From positions 7,385,501-7,449,500 of the forward strand of contig NC_063984.1 in the NCBI RefSeq assembly GCF_932276165.1: a stretch of DNA of 64,000 bases. The letters run 5' to 3'. Shown one piece after another: positions 12,555-25,358 of the stretch (positions within the stretch are counted from its first letter, which is position 1; each line of letters opens with the position of its first letter). The position numbers and the translations under genes were made by a program. Source of the stretch: Plutella xylostella (lineage: Eukaryota > Arthropoda > Insecta > Lepidoptera > Plutellidae). A model generated the notes under the pieces. It was not told the origin of the DNA. It saw only the letters and a program-made list of their open reading frames with translations, and did not search any database.

Positions 12555-13862
12555 TTTGTGTTGTCTTTAAATTATTTAAATACAGTATTATCCGGATAGT
12601 TGTTAATCCATTTAAATTAATACGAGTAAAGCTACCGCGGTGCCACGAAACCGCCCTGAATGGAAGTGGTTTATCGGTGCCCATATTTTGTTACGTAGCG
12701 AGAACTAATTTGTGGGGAGCCGATTATCCTATTATTGTGATTCGCCAATTGAGCACACGATGTAAGACAAGCTTATGGTGATACGGTTCGTTGGCTAAAT
12801 GCAAACCAATACCAACATATTTGCCGAATCTTTTGTACCTATAGGAATCGACCTTTCTTAAAGTGAAATCCATCTTTTAAACAAAGCGAGGCTCCACTGT
12901 CGTGCATAAACTTATATCCATAAAAAATATACAGGGTGTCCCAAAAGTCAACGTCATCCCTTAAAGGGCTGATAGGTCAGCTCATGAGAGACCAGAATAT
13001 CACAATATGACCTTAGTAAAACTCGATAATTTTCGAGATATTGACACTTTTATAAATTTGCTGAAAATCGACACCTAATCAATCCAAACCCAATCTTTTC
13101 AAATAAGGTGCCAGGTTTGCGTGGTATATTTTTTTACAGTATGTAGAGTCAAAGTTGTTTACAAAAAATACGATTACCTTTTATGACTTTGAAAACCATG
13201 TTTTTTTTAAACATACAGCATTACTCGATATTTTTTTTGACTGCGATCAATAGCAGGGCTATACAGGGTGATGCAACACCAAACAAATTCTAACAATATG
13301 GATTTTTGTACCAGCGGCACGCAAAAAACTGATCCAAGGCGTCGATTTTCAGCAAATTTATAAAAGTGTCAATATCTCGAAAATTATCGAGTTTTTACTA
13401 AGGTCATATTGTGATATTCTGGCCTCTCATGAGCTGACCTATCAGCCCTTTAAGGGATGACGTTGACTTTTGGGACACCCTGTATATTTTTTATGGATAT
13501 AAGTTTATGCACGACAGTGGAGCCTCGCTTTGTTTAAAAGATGGATTTCACTTTAAGAAAGGTCGATTCCTATAGGTACAAAAGATTCGGCAAATATGTT
13601 GGTATTGGTTTGCATTTAGCCAACGAACCGTATCATCATAAGCTTGTCTTACATCCTGTACTCAATTGGCGAATCACAATAATAGGATAATCGGCTCCCC
13701 ACAATTTAGTTCTCGCTACGTAATAAAATATGGGCACCGATAAACCACTTCCATTTTCCAGGGCGGTTTCGTGGCACCGCGGTAGCTTTACTCGTATTAA
13801 TTTAAATGGATTAACAACTATCCGGATAGTACTGTATTTAAATAATTTAAAGATAACACAAA
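12555..13862. repeat. Long inverted repeat (arms ~520 bp, ~98% identical, 268-bp spacer)
   Basis: The left arm 12555-13072 and right arm 13341-13862 are reverse complements with only about ten substitutions and a few 1-4 base indels by eye. Each arm joins ~375 bp of unidentified sequence to one end of a CAGGGTG-type MITE. Transcription through it would give a very long, nearly perfect hairpin RNA. High arm identity implies a recent origin or ongoing gene conversion. Frames in the two arms starting MGTDKPLPF are mirror copies of each other and match nothing I know. Confidence 0.95.
13264..13482. mobile_element. Tc1/mariner-type MITE inside the long inverted repeat
   Basis: TA flanks both sides (13262-13263, 13483-13484). 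The ends are CAGGGTGATGCAACACC and the complement of CAGGGTGTCCCAAAAGTC, so the termini share only about 9 bp. TA duplication and CAGGGTG ends are typical of mariner-derived MITEs. Its right half forms part of the right arm of the long inverted repeat. The opposite half-copy starts at 12932. Confidence 0.7.
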
Positions 13863-16800
13863 TTAATATAAATGGATTGCTGATGGGTTCCCAATGGAAT
13901 AAAAATATAAAATATGTTTTGACTATATGTGAAATAACCTATAAGTTACCTACTATAGGGAAACTTAAATCTGTGGTAATAGTAGTAATTACTTAATTAT
14001 TAGTTGGTAGTTACCAATTTATATTGAATGGTTTTTTTGTTGGCTTTGTATTGAGTACATCATAATAATATGTACCTATATTATATAAGTATATAAAAGA
14101 AAATCCCATAATTCTTATTTTAGTCTTCCTCATTTTCCGTACCTGAGTGATGGAGTGGCTCGCGGCCTCCCGGGACGCGGGCAGCAGGTACTGTTCCCGC
14201 CACAGACCAAACTTTCCCGAACTTTGTGTAGCTTTGTACTGATTGCGCCACTTTACATATTCATGTCGGTTGTTTATTTACCAAAACGTAATACGAAACA
14301 AAGAGGTTTAACTGCTATTCTTCCTCGTGAGGAAGTTTATTGTCCTGAATAATTTATCAAATACACAAGAACTTTAGGCAACTTGAAAGCTTTGAATAAG
14401 TTTGTACACAGGCCTTATAACAAGGATGTATTTATACATAGTCGGGTTATATAAAATTATCAGTACGCGACCATTAAACAGCGTCCCAGTTATTTTTTCT
14501 GAGTATATTTACCGAGCCACTTTCGATCAAGTGGAACAGAAATGCTTCTGAGCATGGCATTATTTATTCAAAATCCAGATAGACACGTTTCGAGGTGAAA
14601 AATGCAGGAAAATGGCGGCCGCGTCTCGCGCATTGTTACGTGACGACAATATCATTTGGCGGGAAACGCGGTCGCGAGACTCCGCGAGTCACCTCCGCCG
14701 CCGCCGCCTCGAGTTTCTCCTATTTGTGTAATTGGTACTTGATTTTCACACTAAAAGATTGAAAATCACACTCAGAAGTTGTGTAAGTAAATTGACTAAA
14801 TACCTCATAGAGCATTAACATAAATGTATGAAAAGGTCAATTCTCTACTGACTGCTGGTTAATTATGATAAAATGTATATCTTATACTCATATCTCCCAC
14901 TGAAGCATAGGTACGGCTGAAAACGATACCACGATAGCACTATTATATTCATGATGGATTCGTCAAGTCGATTTTCAGAAATAAGAACGATTTGACTCGT
15001 TTGGAACGTACGAGTACCAATGAGGTACATACAAAATTATTTTTTCATGTAAATTTACTTACTTTACTTGAACTTTAATTTTATTCATTAGATTTTACAC
15101 ACCTATAATTATGGTTTAGGATAAATAGACAGACGATGTTACAATCTTCTACAAAATGTGATAGAGATAGAGGTCCCATTGAACGCGAAGGTCACAGGTA
15201 TAATCCAAAAACGATTTGCAGACTCCACGTGAAACTGATTGTGCAGTAACAAGCTGAGCAGACGATACGGCTGCTTATCGCGCGATGTGTGAGCGTAAAC
15301 GACTACGCAGTCGCTTTAAATTTTACCGGCAAAAGCCTCGCGAATTTCACCTCTGTGACAGATACAAGGGCGTATACATGAAGCAATATCGTCTGAAAGT
15401 AAATGTTACAGCATTATTAAGACGTGTATGCGGTATTGGCGGTGGCTTCAAGCTGTGTGTACAGCAGTTTACCGCAGATAGCAGTCCAAGATTACCAAGT
15501 GTTATTAAAAACTCAACAATATACCAGGTAGATAAGAAACTGACAAAAATACTGTTTAAATATGCACAATACATAAGTGTGTATGCCTACACGACACGTG
15601 TAATCAGCGTAAAATGTTTCGTATAAGCGACTTGTCCCGATCAGGTTAAGTGCCTATTGATGTAATACTCAGCTGGCTCTAGCTTTGATTGAGATATAGA
15701 GCTGACAGGCCTGACAGCTGGTTAGTGTCGCAGCGGGCGGCAGGTGTGGCCGCGCCCTAATCCCGCACACATTACACCCGCGAGGACGCCGAGCCGGATG
15801 TCTTCCGATTTCAGCGTCATTATACAATGTAGGTACTTTATTTACTTTATAATAATTATTACAATTAAATGTTTCAACAGAGACAATTTAAAATGAATAT
15901 GCAGTAATTTTATTGCTAGTTCGTGCATTTAAAATGCTAATTATGTGTATGTTTCAGTTTGTAGAGTGTTGGGGATGTGTAAATGACTACTCCAACAAAC
16001 GTTCGGCCGTTCATTCAACAGACCAGATTTATTTGATCCATATAAAATGAGCCGTGGATTCGGACACGCACTAGCGCAGAACGAAATTTACTTTATGGGC
16101 TCATAAACAGGCATTGTTGGTGGGACGTGCTCGTACAGACCACGCGTGAATAATAAAATTGTCGGCTAATAACGGGACGCCAGCGGAATTGTTCCCCACC
16201 AGTCACGTATGACGCACGCGCCCCGAGCTCTGTACACCACAAATTATTTATTGTACCACTGCTACCGTATCATACATCATTCCGCTTACTTACTGACTGT
16301 CATTGCAAATTTTTATTAATTTAAACATTCACGGAATTTAACGAAATGGCTCTGCTAGAAAGGTTTATTCAAATGAAATGTCAAATTGCGTCAATCTCAA
16401 TGAACGTCCTGTGAATCTACCTTAGATATACATATTTTATAAGATGTTCGAAATCCCTCTTAAAGGCTCAGAAGCATAACTCTTTCCCTGTTCCGAAAAC
16501 TTCGTCCCTCTAAACGCTCAAATGACGCTCATAACAAATCAAAGTTGAGCATTACACGCTGTTACTTAACGAGAGTTTAGGCCAAATTCGCCGAGTACCC
16601 TCAGTGCCGACGTCTAATTAAATTGCACTTGAGTGATATTTATGTCGACACACGAGAGCGCCGACGGGAGCATCGTTTCTACGTTTCGCGACACAATGAC
16701 ACTACTCGCATCCCATTTGCGTTGATTAGGTTTCCTGGTGCCGTTTAAGTGCTACTTTCAGAGGATCACATTCAAAGGGTTGTGGAGTGGCCGCCGTCCG

Positions 16801-19800
16801 CTCGTCTCATAACGTGCATTATGCTGACCGCCCGCGCACTACAATCATAATATTATTCCATCTACTAGTCCCGAATAAATTTAACCGGTATAGAAGGATA
16901 GCGATTTACACAGAAACCTCATGCGTTATTCATATATCAAAATGAAATTGTGAGCACGCATTCCACTAAAAACTTTGTCTTGAGTAAGTATACATATAAA
17001 AGTTTCTGTGTGCTGTAAGAGGTAGTGAATAAATACTGCATTAGGTTCACGAGAAAAACGGAAACTGCAGTCGTACAAGCACATAAATCTCGTGTCAGCG
17101 GGCAGAAAAACTGTAGAAGTCGGCGTTGTGTTGCAGGTACTGAATGATTCATCCACTGGGGGGCGCGGACGTCCCCGGAGCCGGATCGAGTATCAATTAA
17201 CGGACGCGGCAGCAGTCGTCGTTCATAATTCAGCCGCCGCCCGCAGGCGCTGCCATCTTGGGTGTAATTAGATAGTTTACAACAACACCCATCTTAATGT
17301 TGTGTACTCATGTAGTTTAACTTTGATTGTTTGCACAATCTGCTTACGCAGGTGCGAATCCCGACGCAGATCACCACTTCAAGGTTAATGGTCACTATCC
17401 CGGTCTAAGGAACCAGTAAAAACAGACCATTTGCTCCGGTTCAAAGCTATTTCACGAAGTTTCTTGCAATTTTCTACTTCTTAATGAGAAACGGAATGAA
17501 GAGTAAAAAGCGCTTGGAAATCAACGCTGCGGCGGCGGCGGGAGGCAGCCGCAACTAGTACTCCCGCCGTGAGGCAATACATTATGTATTTCCTACACCA
17601 CATTTTAAGTTACATGAGAACATCTGTACTTAAATACATTTCTTAATAAGAAAAATTAAAGTACATTATTAATTATAATTGTATCCATAAATCAGAGTCG
17701 TTTATGCGAACCGTAAAACTATTTAGAACATATCTGTGTACGCATTTGAAACATAAATTTTAATCACAGCGGGATGGCCGCGCTCGAGCCAGGTCAAAAT
17801 TAGTTTCATATGAGCATAAACCGGGGAATATAAATTATTCAAAGCAATTAGTGCGCTCGTCCTTTTCAGCGGTTGCCGTAAACGAAACTTTAGCCGTTGA
17901 TTGTTGTATTTATTATTCTCAAAATATCCTACGAGATACTTTGCTAAATATTCCCTGAAATATATACTGGCGCCGTTTCACCCGAGATAACCCTTATCCC
18001 ACCTCTCTATTTCTTAATTAATTTTGATTATATCATTACATTTTATGTTTACTGAGACTGAAACGTCTTTCGGTGTTTAGTCGCAGTAATTAAAATGGTG
18101 AAGTGAGCTCTAAGAACTGTCTTCGTGGGTCTTTTCAAGATTTAAACACATTTCCTTTAAGAAATGATTTCACAGAATCCACGTCTCGTTAAAATTCTTG
18201 TTTTTATGTTCACGAGTAACATTTAAGAATTTTCGTCACGTTCAGTTGACAGGGTAAAGAAAAACTTTTATATTTCTACCTTTATACTACATACATTGTG
18301 TATAAGGCTCTTTGCTGTGGAGGCTGCGTGCTGGTAGCGCTACCTTTTCCGTTTTATAGCCGCGCAGGACACCACGACCTTATACCATTACAGGTAGTGC
18401 CAGCACGGCAGCAGTGATGCTGGATGCCCGCTGGCCGGGCGCACCGCCGCGGGCCCCGTGCTGCCGCCACTAGAAGTTACCCCATTATTTGCACTCGCCA
18501 AAGGGAATGTGGGTAAACAGCGGCGGCACGCGTGACCCGAATGAATTGCTACATTACATTATATCACCGACGGGCTCAAGAGTAAACCAAACTTTTTGCA
18601 AGCAAAATATTTTATTTTGTTTATTAAATACACACAGGACTCCGCTACGTTCCATGCAAAATCCTTATTTATGAACAAAGCGCTTGACAAATGAAATGTG
18701 TTTAAAGTTTAGAAATGTTTCTCTGGAAGTAATGGCATGCTTACTGCGTCACGTCTGTATGTGCCGTCTCTGAAGTTGTTATACGGCAATGATCATATGT
18801 AACATGAACTATAGGAACTTTATACTTATGGTACCTAAGTAATGAGAGTAGTACGCCTGGGCACTTAGTTACGTTATTTAAATACTTTTCATACCATATA
18901 ACGAAATAAAAAGTGACAACCCCCACTAATGTCCAACAAGTGAGATTCCGCATACTACAAAGGCAGGTAGGGTTTTCCTATACGTGTTTCAGACGTGACA
19001 GTAATTATTTACGTGGAGTGAGTAGAGCGAGATCCTATAATATATCTCTCGCGGGAGTGACACAGGTCGGACCGTCACCTAACGATATGTTACCTCTACC
19101 CACACGCCAACTGTCATCTGATCCTGTCGAACCTACATCCCACTGGATCCCTCTAACTAACAGTCTCTATGATTGAAACTTCTTTTGTCAGAATAACTTT
19201 ATCTTTGGGCTACAGGGACCCAAATAAAATGAGTATGAGTATAAGTACTCAAAATTTTCTTATCGGGAACGGTGGATTGACTCACATACAGATGGTCTTG
19301 TATTGGTTTCCAAAAACTTAAGTCAAGGTTACTGTACCCTTTCCAGTCAAATCTTTAAATATTGCTCCTTCGGTTTCTATGTTGGAGCAAAGGTGCTGAG
19401 CATTGTAACAAAATGCTGAATGCAAAAGGCCAGCCGCCGATCGGTGCGCCGAACCGCTCCTATATTCCATTCATCGGGGCCCTTTGCCAATTCACTCTTT
19501 AACACCTTCTTAAAACTCGCTCCGACGCCTGAATAAAATAACGCAGGGAAACCTCGTGAGGGAAGATTTAACGTCAGGAGAATCGCCCGTGAATCGAGAT
19601 AGGTTCAAGATTGCAGTGGAAACTTTTAGGGAAATTATTTCCGTGATAGCTTTATGAAGGCGGAGAAACGAGATAAGAGTATTTTATAGTTGCTGGAAAA
19701 TGATGACAATTGTAATGAGAAAATGGTGGAAAGATAAACGTACCTATTTGCAAGTCTACATTATACATAATCAAAATAGCATACCCTGGTATGAATAAAT

Positions 19801-20670
19801 GTTAGTATTTCTCTACTTAACTACGAGACATGAATATTGATTTACTGTCCCAACTCACCGACTTGAGATCAATTTTCTAAACAAACCGAAGTTCCAACTG
19901 TCTAAGGCCATATTTCAAAGTTTTAGATCAAAACCTCGGTAAAAGCATTTTGCTCGCCAACTTTGTGGAGTTGATTGTAATTAACAAATTAATTACCTCT
20001 TCAGGTTGGAGCGGAAACGAAATTTAGAGTTAACCTTTAAATTATTTGTTACTTTTAAATACTGTAAATAGGTACATATTATGTATTACAAAATTAAAAA
20101 CATACTAATGGAAACTCCCCCTCCCCTTATAGGTTTAGGTTTAAGATCCTAGGACATCCATCATATTATACATACTTTCTGTCTTTGCTATATAACACAC
20201 ATGTGTGTCATGCCTACGAGGAAAATCCTACTGAGGATATTCTATTGATCATTCCATATACATCCTCATTCAAAATATTCCATAGCAACTCACACTCGCA
20301 ATAATTCACTCGCCTTTGTAATACCCGCGAACGGGTTCAAAAACGTTTTGGGTTCAAACCTGCGTAAAAATTTATGTGGGCGTCGTACGTCTTGTGAAAT
20401 ATCAGGCAGAGTGTCGCAACGTGGGTCGCGCCGAATGCTTTAGGATTACCTCCCGAGATATACGACACATGTGCCAGGAGATGCGACCACCGAGAATAAT
20501 AGTCAAAGTCAGGGTAATATCTTTTGTGGTCAGGATTTTTACTGTTTGTTTGCGCAATTAAATCTCAGTGCACTTTAATCAAGATGATAAAACGTTATCT
20601 CCTGAATTAATGCACTTTATTACTAATGTAATAAAACTGATTGCATCAACTACATAGCTGTCGCCCTAGA
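13863..20670. other. No recognisable gene
   Basis: The longest frame is 113 codons at 15285-15626 plus (Arg/Lys-rich, no domain), with a competing 75-codon frame opposite. There is a (CCG)-rich patch at 14692-14708 and a GC-rich patch at about 18420-18475. Frames near 22 residues/100 bp elsewhere look like chance. Confidence 0.55.
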
Positions 20671-20785
20671 ACTACGCGTGTAGTAATCGCTACGAGAGTG
20701 CTACGCGCTACGCGAGTGCTACGCGCTACGAGAGTGCTACGCGTGTGCTACTAACTACAATAGTGCTACGAAATGACTACGAGTG
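20671..20785 (+). repeat. GCTACG-rich short tandem array with phased 18-bp units (cluster 1)
   Basis: Three consecutive 18-bp units start at 20689, 20707 and 20725: GCTACGAGAGTGCTACGC, the same with C for A at position 7, then the first again. They are flanked by degenerate copies (ACTACGCGTGTAGTAATCG, GTGCTACGAAATGACTACGA). No coding role is evident. Related clusters occur at 28.8, 41.9 and 54.4 kb. Confidence 0.85.
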
Positions 20786-21063
20786 TTTTGAATGAAGTGC
20801 TCTTTTATGTATATGAATGATATGAATTATTTGCCGCTATGTGAACGCGCTTGGAATATAAACAAGTGCCATAAAGCTTCGGTAATCCTGAATTATATTT
20901 CTCTTTTGCATGTATTCGTGCCTTTCATACTTATACCAATGAATATTTTTTCGGTATTCTTTGTTTAGTGTCTACTTTTTTAACATAAATATTTCTTATT
21001 TATCAGTAACGTGCACTCAATATAATAAAAAATCGAGGTTACAAATTTAATTAAGTAGCTTAA

Positions 21064-21161
21064 GGGCCTGTTTCACAATGTCTGGATAACGGTTACCTGT
21101 GGGATAAGAGACCATACTGTCACTCTCTGTGATTATGTTTTAGACACAGTGAAACAGGCTC
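21064..21161. mobile_element. 98-bp MITE with GGGCCTGTTTCAC ends and TTAA flanks
   Basis: TTAA at 21060-21063 and 21162-21165. The left end GGGCCTGTTTCAC is inverted at the right as GTGAAACAGGCTC. TTAA suggests a piggyBac-type target, but the GGGCC terminus is more like Harbinger-type MITEs, as in the related element at 38.1 kb. Confidence 0.75.
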
Positions 21162-21165
21162 TTAA

Positions 21166-22574
21166 TCAAGTAAACATTGAAAAAATGGAACTATCGAGCA
21201 ATGAAAAAGTTTCAGTGACACAGCATCAAATTACTCCTAAACGGAAAAAAGCTAGCTTAGTAACGCCGTCTACAATACTGAAGTACATTAGCAGATTATA
21301 TGAATATTGACAACTAAAAACGTAAATGTTGTGTGCAAATTTTAAATGAATCTATTTTGAGATTTTATTTTTTTTGAAATTGGGGCCATTTGGTGTCTGC
21401 ATTTTGCAGGTGGAACTTTTTAATGGCTCGTGAATGTACCAGATGTACCGGATATCATTATAACTAGTATGGAAAATCTGCAAAAGAGATACAGGGATCC
21501 GTTCTTACGAATCACGGATTAATCTGAGAAAAACATAAATAATAATAATATGTGGGGACATCTCACACATGCCCAACCGACCCAAAGCTAGGCAGAACCT
21601 CGGATGAGTATCGGACAGCTGATACATTATTATCTAAAATATAAAGCTACACAAATACAAATTTAATGTAGGTATATCTTCATCTGTCATCATCTCCAGT
21701 AATGCCTGGTGACGCATTTGTATCGAATATATTTTGTCGACATTAATTTATCTTTTAATGAAATCTGACTCAATGGTACAATGAAGCGACTCGGCAGTGG
21801 CCAGCTCACGCTCCATCAATGAGCGATATCCTGCAACGACTGTTTATTTGCAACTTTAATTAATGAAATATTCAGCAACCGCCTTTATGAGACTCATTAT
21901 TAAATTTGTGGCGCGAGAAGAGCATGCTCGAGCATAACAATGCGTAATTATAAAGTGAGATAATTGCTTTTTTTATACTTATCAACGCAATGAGGACATT
22001 CATTTTATTTATTGTTGGTATTCATTTGTATTATAATATGATAGTAAGAGTAAACATAGTATAATTAATAATACAATGAGCTGTACATATATTATGTTAT
22101 GATGTCTGAGCCATGTGATTAGCAGGGTGAGGGCTCCAGTGGCCAGGGACACAGCTGTATTAAAGCGGCGCCCCCGAGCCGATATCCCGCCCCCTTATCA
22201 CTGCTCCTTACCGTTTGTCATAAATTCGATCACTCCGATGAGCCGAAGCGAAGATCTCGCAGCCTCCTCCTCCGATTAGCGACCCGCAAACTTTGAGCTT
22301 ATTTCTTTTCTGCTCTTTCAGTTACCATAACACTAACACATTTAAAACACTTTATTTTATTTGCAATCACTACACAGCATTACATTTATTACAACCTTTC
22401 AGTTACTCATAGTTTTAAAGTTTCAAAATTTACACTATCAGTTATGTTATTATTTTCTTATCATCCGCGAACTGTACAAATTTCAAGGTCACGGACAGTA
22501 AATGTACGAAAACGTTTACAGAGTGTTTTATAAAGTTGGGTAAAGTTTCCCAGTACTGTGACAAGTTTAGAACA
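21166..22574. other. No recognisable gene
   Basis: AT-rich sequence with no frame over 60 codons except the tail of the frame that crosses the GC-rich island. Confidence 0.55.
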
Positions 22575-22589
22575 ATTCCATCGGGAGGT

Positions 22590-22830
22590 ATGTAGAGGTT
22601 GAGCACGCCGGAGCTGCGTCGCGGGGTGGGCTGGCGGCGGGCGCGTGCCGTGTCGCGCGGCCGGCTGCGGACTGCGCTCGGCGCGCGGCCGCCGACGGCG
22701 ACAGGCCCGGCGCAGGCGCCCGCGCGCGCCCCGCTCCGCGCCGCCGCGGGATCGATACCCCCGCCCCCGCCGGCCCGGCCGCCCGACGCCCACTCCGCTG
22801 CACACCACCACGACGCTTCTCACAACACAC
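22590..22830. promoter_or_regulatory. GC-rich, CpG-dense island (possible promoter or first exon)
   Basis: About 240 bp of dense CpG in an otherwise AT-rich landscape. A 175-codon minus-strand frame (22461-22988, TTG-initiated) and shorter plus-strand frames cross it, which is expected where GC-rich DNA lacks stop codons. The encoded Arg/Pro/Ala-rich peptide resembles nothing I know. A good splice donor on the minus strand (AAAG followed by GTGAGT, at 22880-22885) and an acceptor-like TTTCTGTAG on the plus strand (ending about 22890) compete, so neither strand can be assigned. Confidence 0.3.
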
Positions 22831-25199
22831 GCAGATTCTTCTCGCGTGCCATGATTTTTTTTTAATTCGCCCCCACTCACCTTTCTGTAGAGCGCAACGC
22901 CGAACTTTGACAAAGTGTACACAGCCGCCCTGAAAAGTTCACTTAATGATAAAATCTGAGAAGTTTTCCATTCTTTTTCTGTCGCCAAATGTTACTTGAA
23001 AAACAATGTTACAAAAGAAAATTACAGGCGCGGTTTTGTTGACATATTGTTGTTTTAGAAGTTCAACCTAAATAACAAAGTTATAAAAGTATTTGGTCGT
23101 CTAGGATTGTGCTAATTCTGTGTACAAGGATGCTTGGTAGAAAAGCCTTTGTAATTTATTGCACTTTCAATCACTGACTCGATAACAATTTATCTCCGCC
23201 CGGTAACGAAACAACACATATAAATAGAATTCCAGTTAATGACCTAAATGCTATTTCTTTTCTTACCTATATACTGTGAACTAAAATAAGTTATTTAGAC
23301 AAAATACAGTGAGAAAGAGGCCTCTTACATATATTTACGAGGATATTTTTATAGATAGATATTTAATACATAAATCATTTGTAATCTTAAAAAGATGGAG
23401 TATATTTTTGACTCTCAGCAATTAAAACTTAATATACTAGGGATATTAAAAGAGGCGTCGGAAGACAATTATCTAAAGAGCAAGCGAGTGTTAATTGATA
23501 CTCATCAGCACATTATTAAAAATTAATTATATTTTCACAATTAAAAATTTACGACATATTTCTGTAATACCTTTTATCTATACTTGTATCTACTTTAAGT
23601 TATTTTATGGTGTTTTTTTGCAACAACATAATATGTAGTCTGTGTTTATACCCTCGTGTTTGGCTCCAAGGATGTCTACTGAAGGGCCACTCACATCCAG
23701 GATCTTTTAGACACATTATATATTGTTCACAATTCGATATCATCCTACAAGAAACCGATAATGCTCGAATATCGGTGACCACTTTAAAAATTCAAATTTC
23801 ATAAAGTACACTCTACGTATTTTTTAAAACGAACAAATTTATGATATGGCAGTATTTTCAGCTTTCTACGTCTTTTGAATGTAAAAGTTAATTACTCTAT
23901 AAATATATTCACAGTTTCATAAACTTTTGCACCAGACTATCAATATTTCTGATATGCTGCGATGTGAGTAACTTGACGTATTATTAAGCGACTTTGTTCG
24001 TTTGTCGTCGACACGATAAGAAGAAGAAGTAACTTGACCAAAAATGGCAACATAATATAGAATAGCAGCTCGTGAAACAAAAATATTGAAAGTTGTGTAG
24101 TATTTCCTATGTAATTCTTATAATTAAAAAAAAATACACACGAATATTTATTAAATAATGCGGATTGAACTCTACACATTAAATTACGCAAAAAGTATAA
24201 TAAATATTTTTTACCGTCGATATAATATATCATAAAAATCGACATCGAGTAATTATTAGAAAACAATAACATTTAACGAAAGTATTTTTAGAGTTCACTA
24301 AAACAAGAGGTTGAAATAAGTAGGCGCTCATTATGTGGCAGGTGCTACGCTCGGCGCGCAATAAAACAACTTTTATTGGTTTTCCTTTACTGCTTTCTTA
24401 TTTCGTTTGTTCACGACCCTTAAAATTATTTTGCGCTTTTTTTAACCAATACAATCTCAAGAACGACAATTTAAATTGTTTTTGCCGGGGCACAACGACA
24501 TGCAAACCTTTTCAGAATACATATTGCTATGTATGAAAACCCATTATTAGTCAATCAGTTTAGCATTTTCAGTTAACAAGCTTCTTAATGTCACTAAAAA
24601 GTTGAAATCACTTATTAAAACATACCATGTGGTTTTATTTATGGATTCACCGTAACTAAATTCCATTCATACTTTTTAATGCTGAACAAAGTACACTACA
24701 TACTATGAAAACATCTGTGATAGTATTTATAAAACGGCACGATTTTTCGAGCATAATGAAATGTTATACGAAACTAAAACTGTGTGGAAAAGTTTTAAAT
24801 GAAATGTTGCAGCGCGGCGGCGGCGGCGGCGGCGGCTGCAGCGATTTGTAGCAGTCACCAGCCGCGCGCTGATGCTAATAAACACATTTTAAACTAAATA
24901 CTTCGCTGCTACACTATGTTAAACCGGTGAAAAGTGGGTGCAGCCATACAACGCTTATACAATGGAACGAGCGTTTTGTATACCTAGGTACTTACCTCTA
25001 TAAAATGAATAAGTACTTAATTATTAAACGATTAATTATTGATATATTAACAATGTGTAATAAAAACGTAGATACATTGAAAGTATAAATAAATACGTTA
25101 GTGTTACTAACCGCTGTTATCTTTGTTTTACGTTAAAGTATTTCAGACATAATTATTTTAAATGAATTACTTCGCCAAACCAATTTGTCTTCAATTGTA
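22831..25199. other. No recognisable gene; one (CGG)n microsatellite
   Basis: (CGG)7 lies at 24815-24836 within CAGCG...CTGCAG context. The 110-codon minus frame at 23940-24272 is Phe/Leu/Tyr-rich and AT-driven, so I do not call it. Confidence 0.55.
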
Positions 25200-25358
25200 G
25201 ATGTGAAATAGAACAAAGACCTATTATAATGAAAGTTTCTCACGGGTTACTGGACATTAAAGGACGAATTAGTCGAAGCAGCCATCTGCTATATTCAAAG
25301 GGCATACAGGCAATACCGATATTATTAGAAAACCACAACCTCTATTATCCTAACAAGG
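25200..25358 (+). CDS. Possible isolated exon, weakly reminiscent of a retroelement integrase linker
   Basis: A pyrimidine-rich acceptor (TTTGTCTTCAATTGTAG) ends at 25199, and a consensus donor (AACAAG then GTAAGA) follows 25358. The segment between is open in one frame, about 52 codons starting Cys-Glu-Ile-Glu-Gln. The middle, HGLLDIKGRISRSS, followed by IPILLENH, recalls the G-x-L-R-x-x-GR-(I/L) ... P-I-L-L-x-x-x-H pattern that precedes the integrase in BEL/Pao-type retroelements. No second exon or other retroelement domain was found nearby, so it may be chance or a relic. Confidence 0.2.

Noticed and set aside
12499..13996. Related proteins beginning MGTDKPLPF in both arms of the inverted repeat
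   Set aside because: The frames are duplicated by the inverted repeat itself, break at different places and show no domain; a resemblance to a mariner transposase motif was considered and is too weak.
15285..15626. 113-codon basic protein
   Set aside because: No domain, no splice or start support, and an overlapping 75-codon frame on the opposite strand.
20671..20785. CRISPR-like array
   Set aside because: Units are tandem with no unique spacers, and the genome is a eukaryote.
22461..22988. 175-codon minus-strand gene
   Set aside because: It starts at TTG, is open mainly because the island lacks AT-rich stops, is Arg/Pro/Ala low-complexity, and is shadowed by open frames on the other strand.
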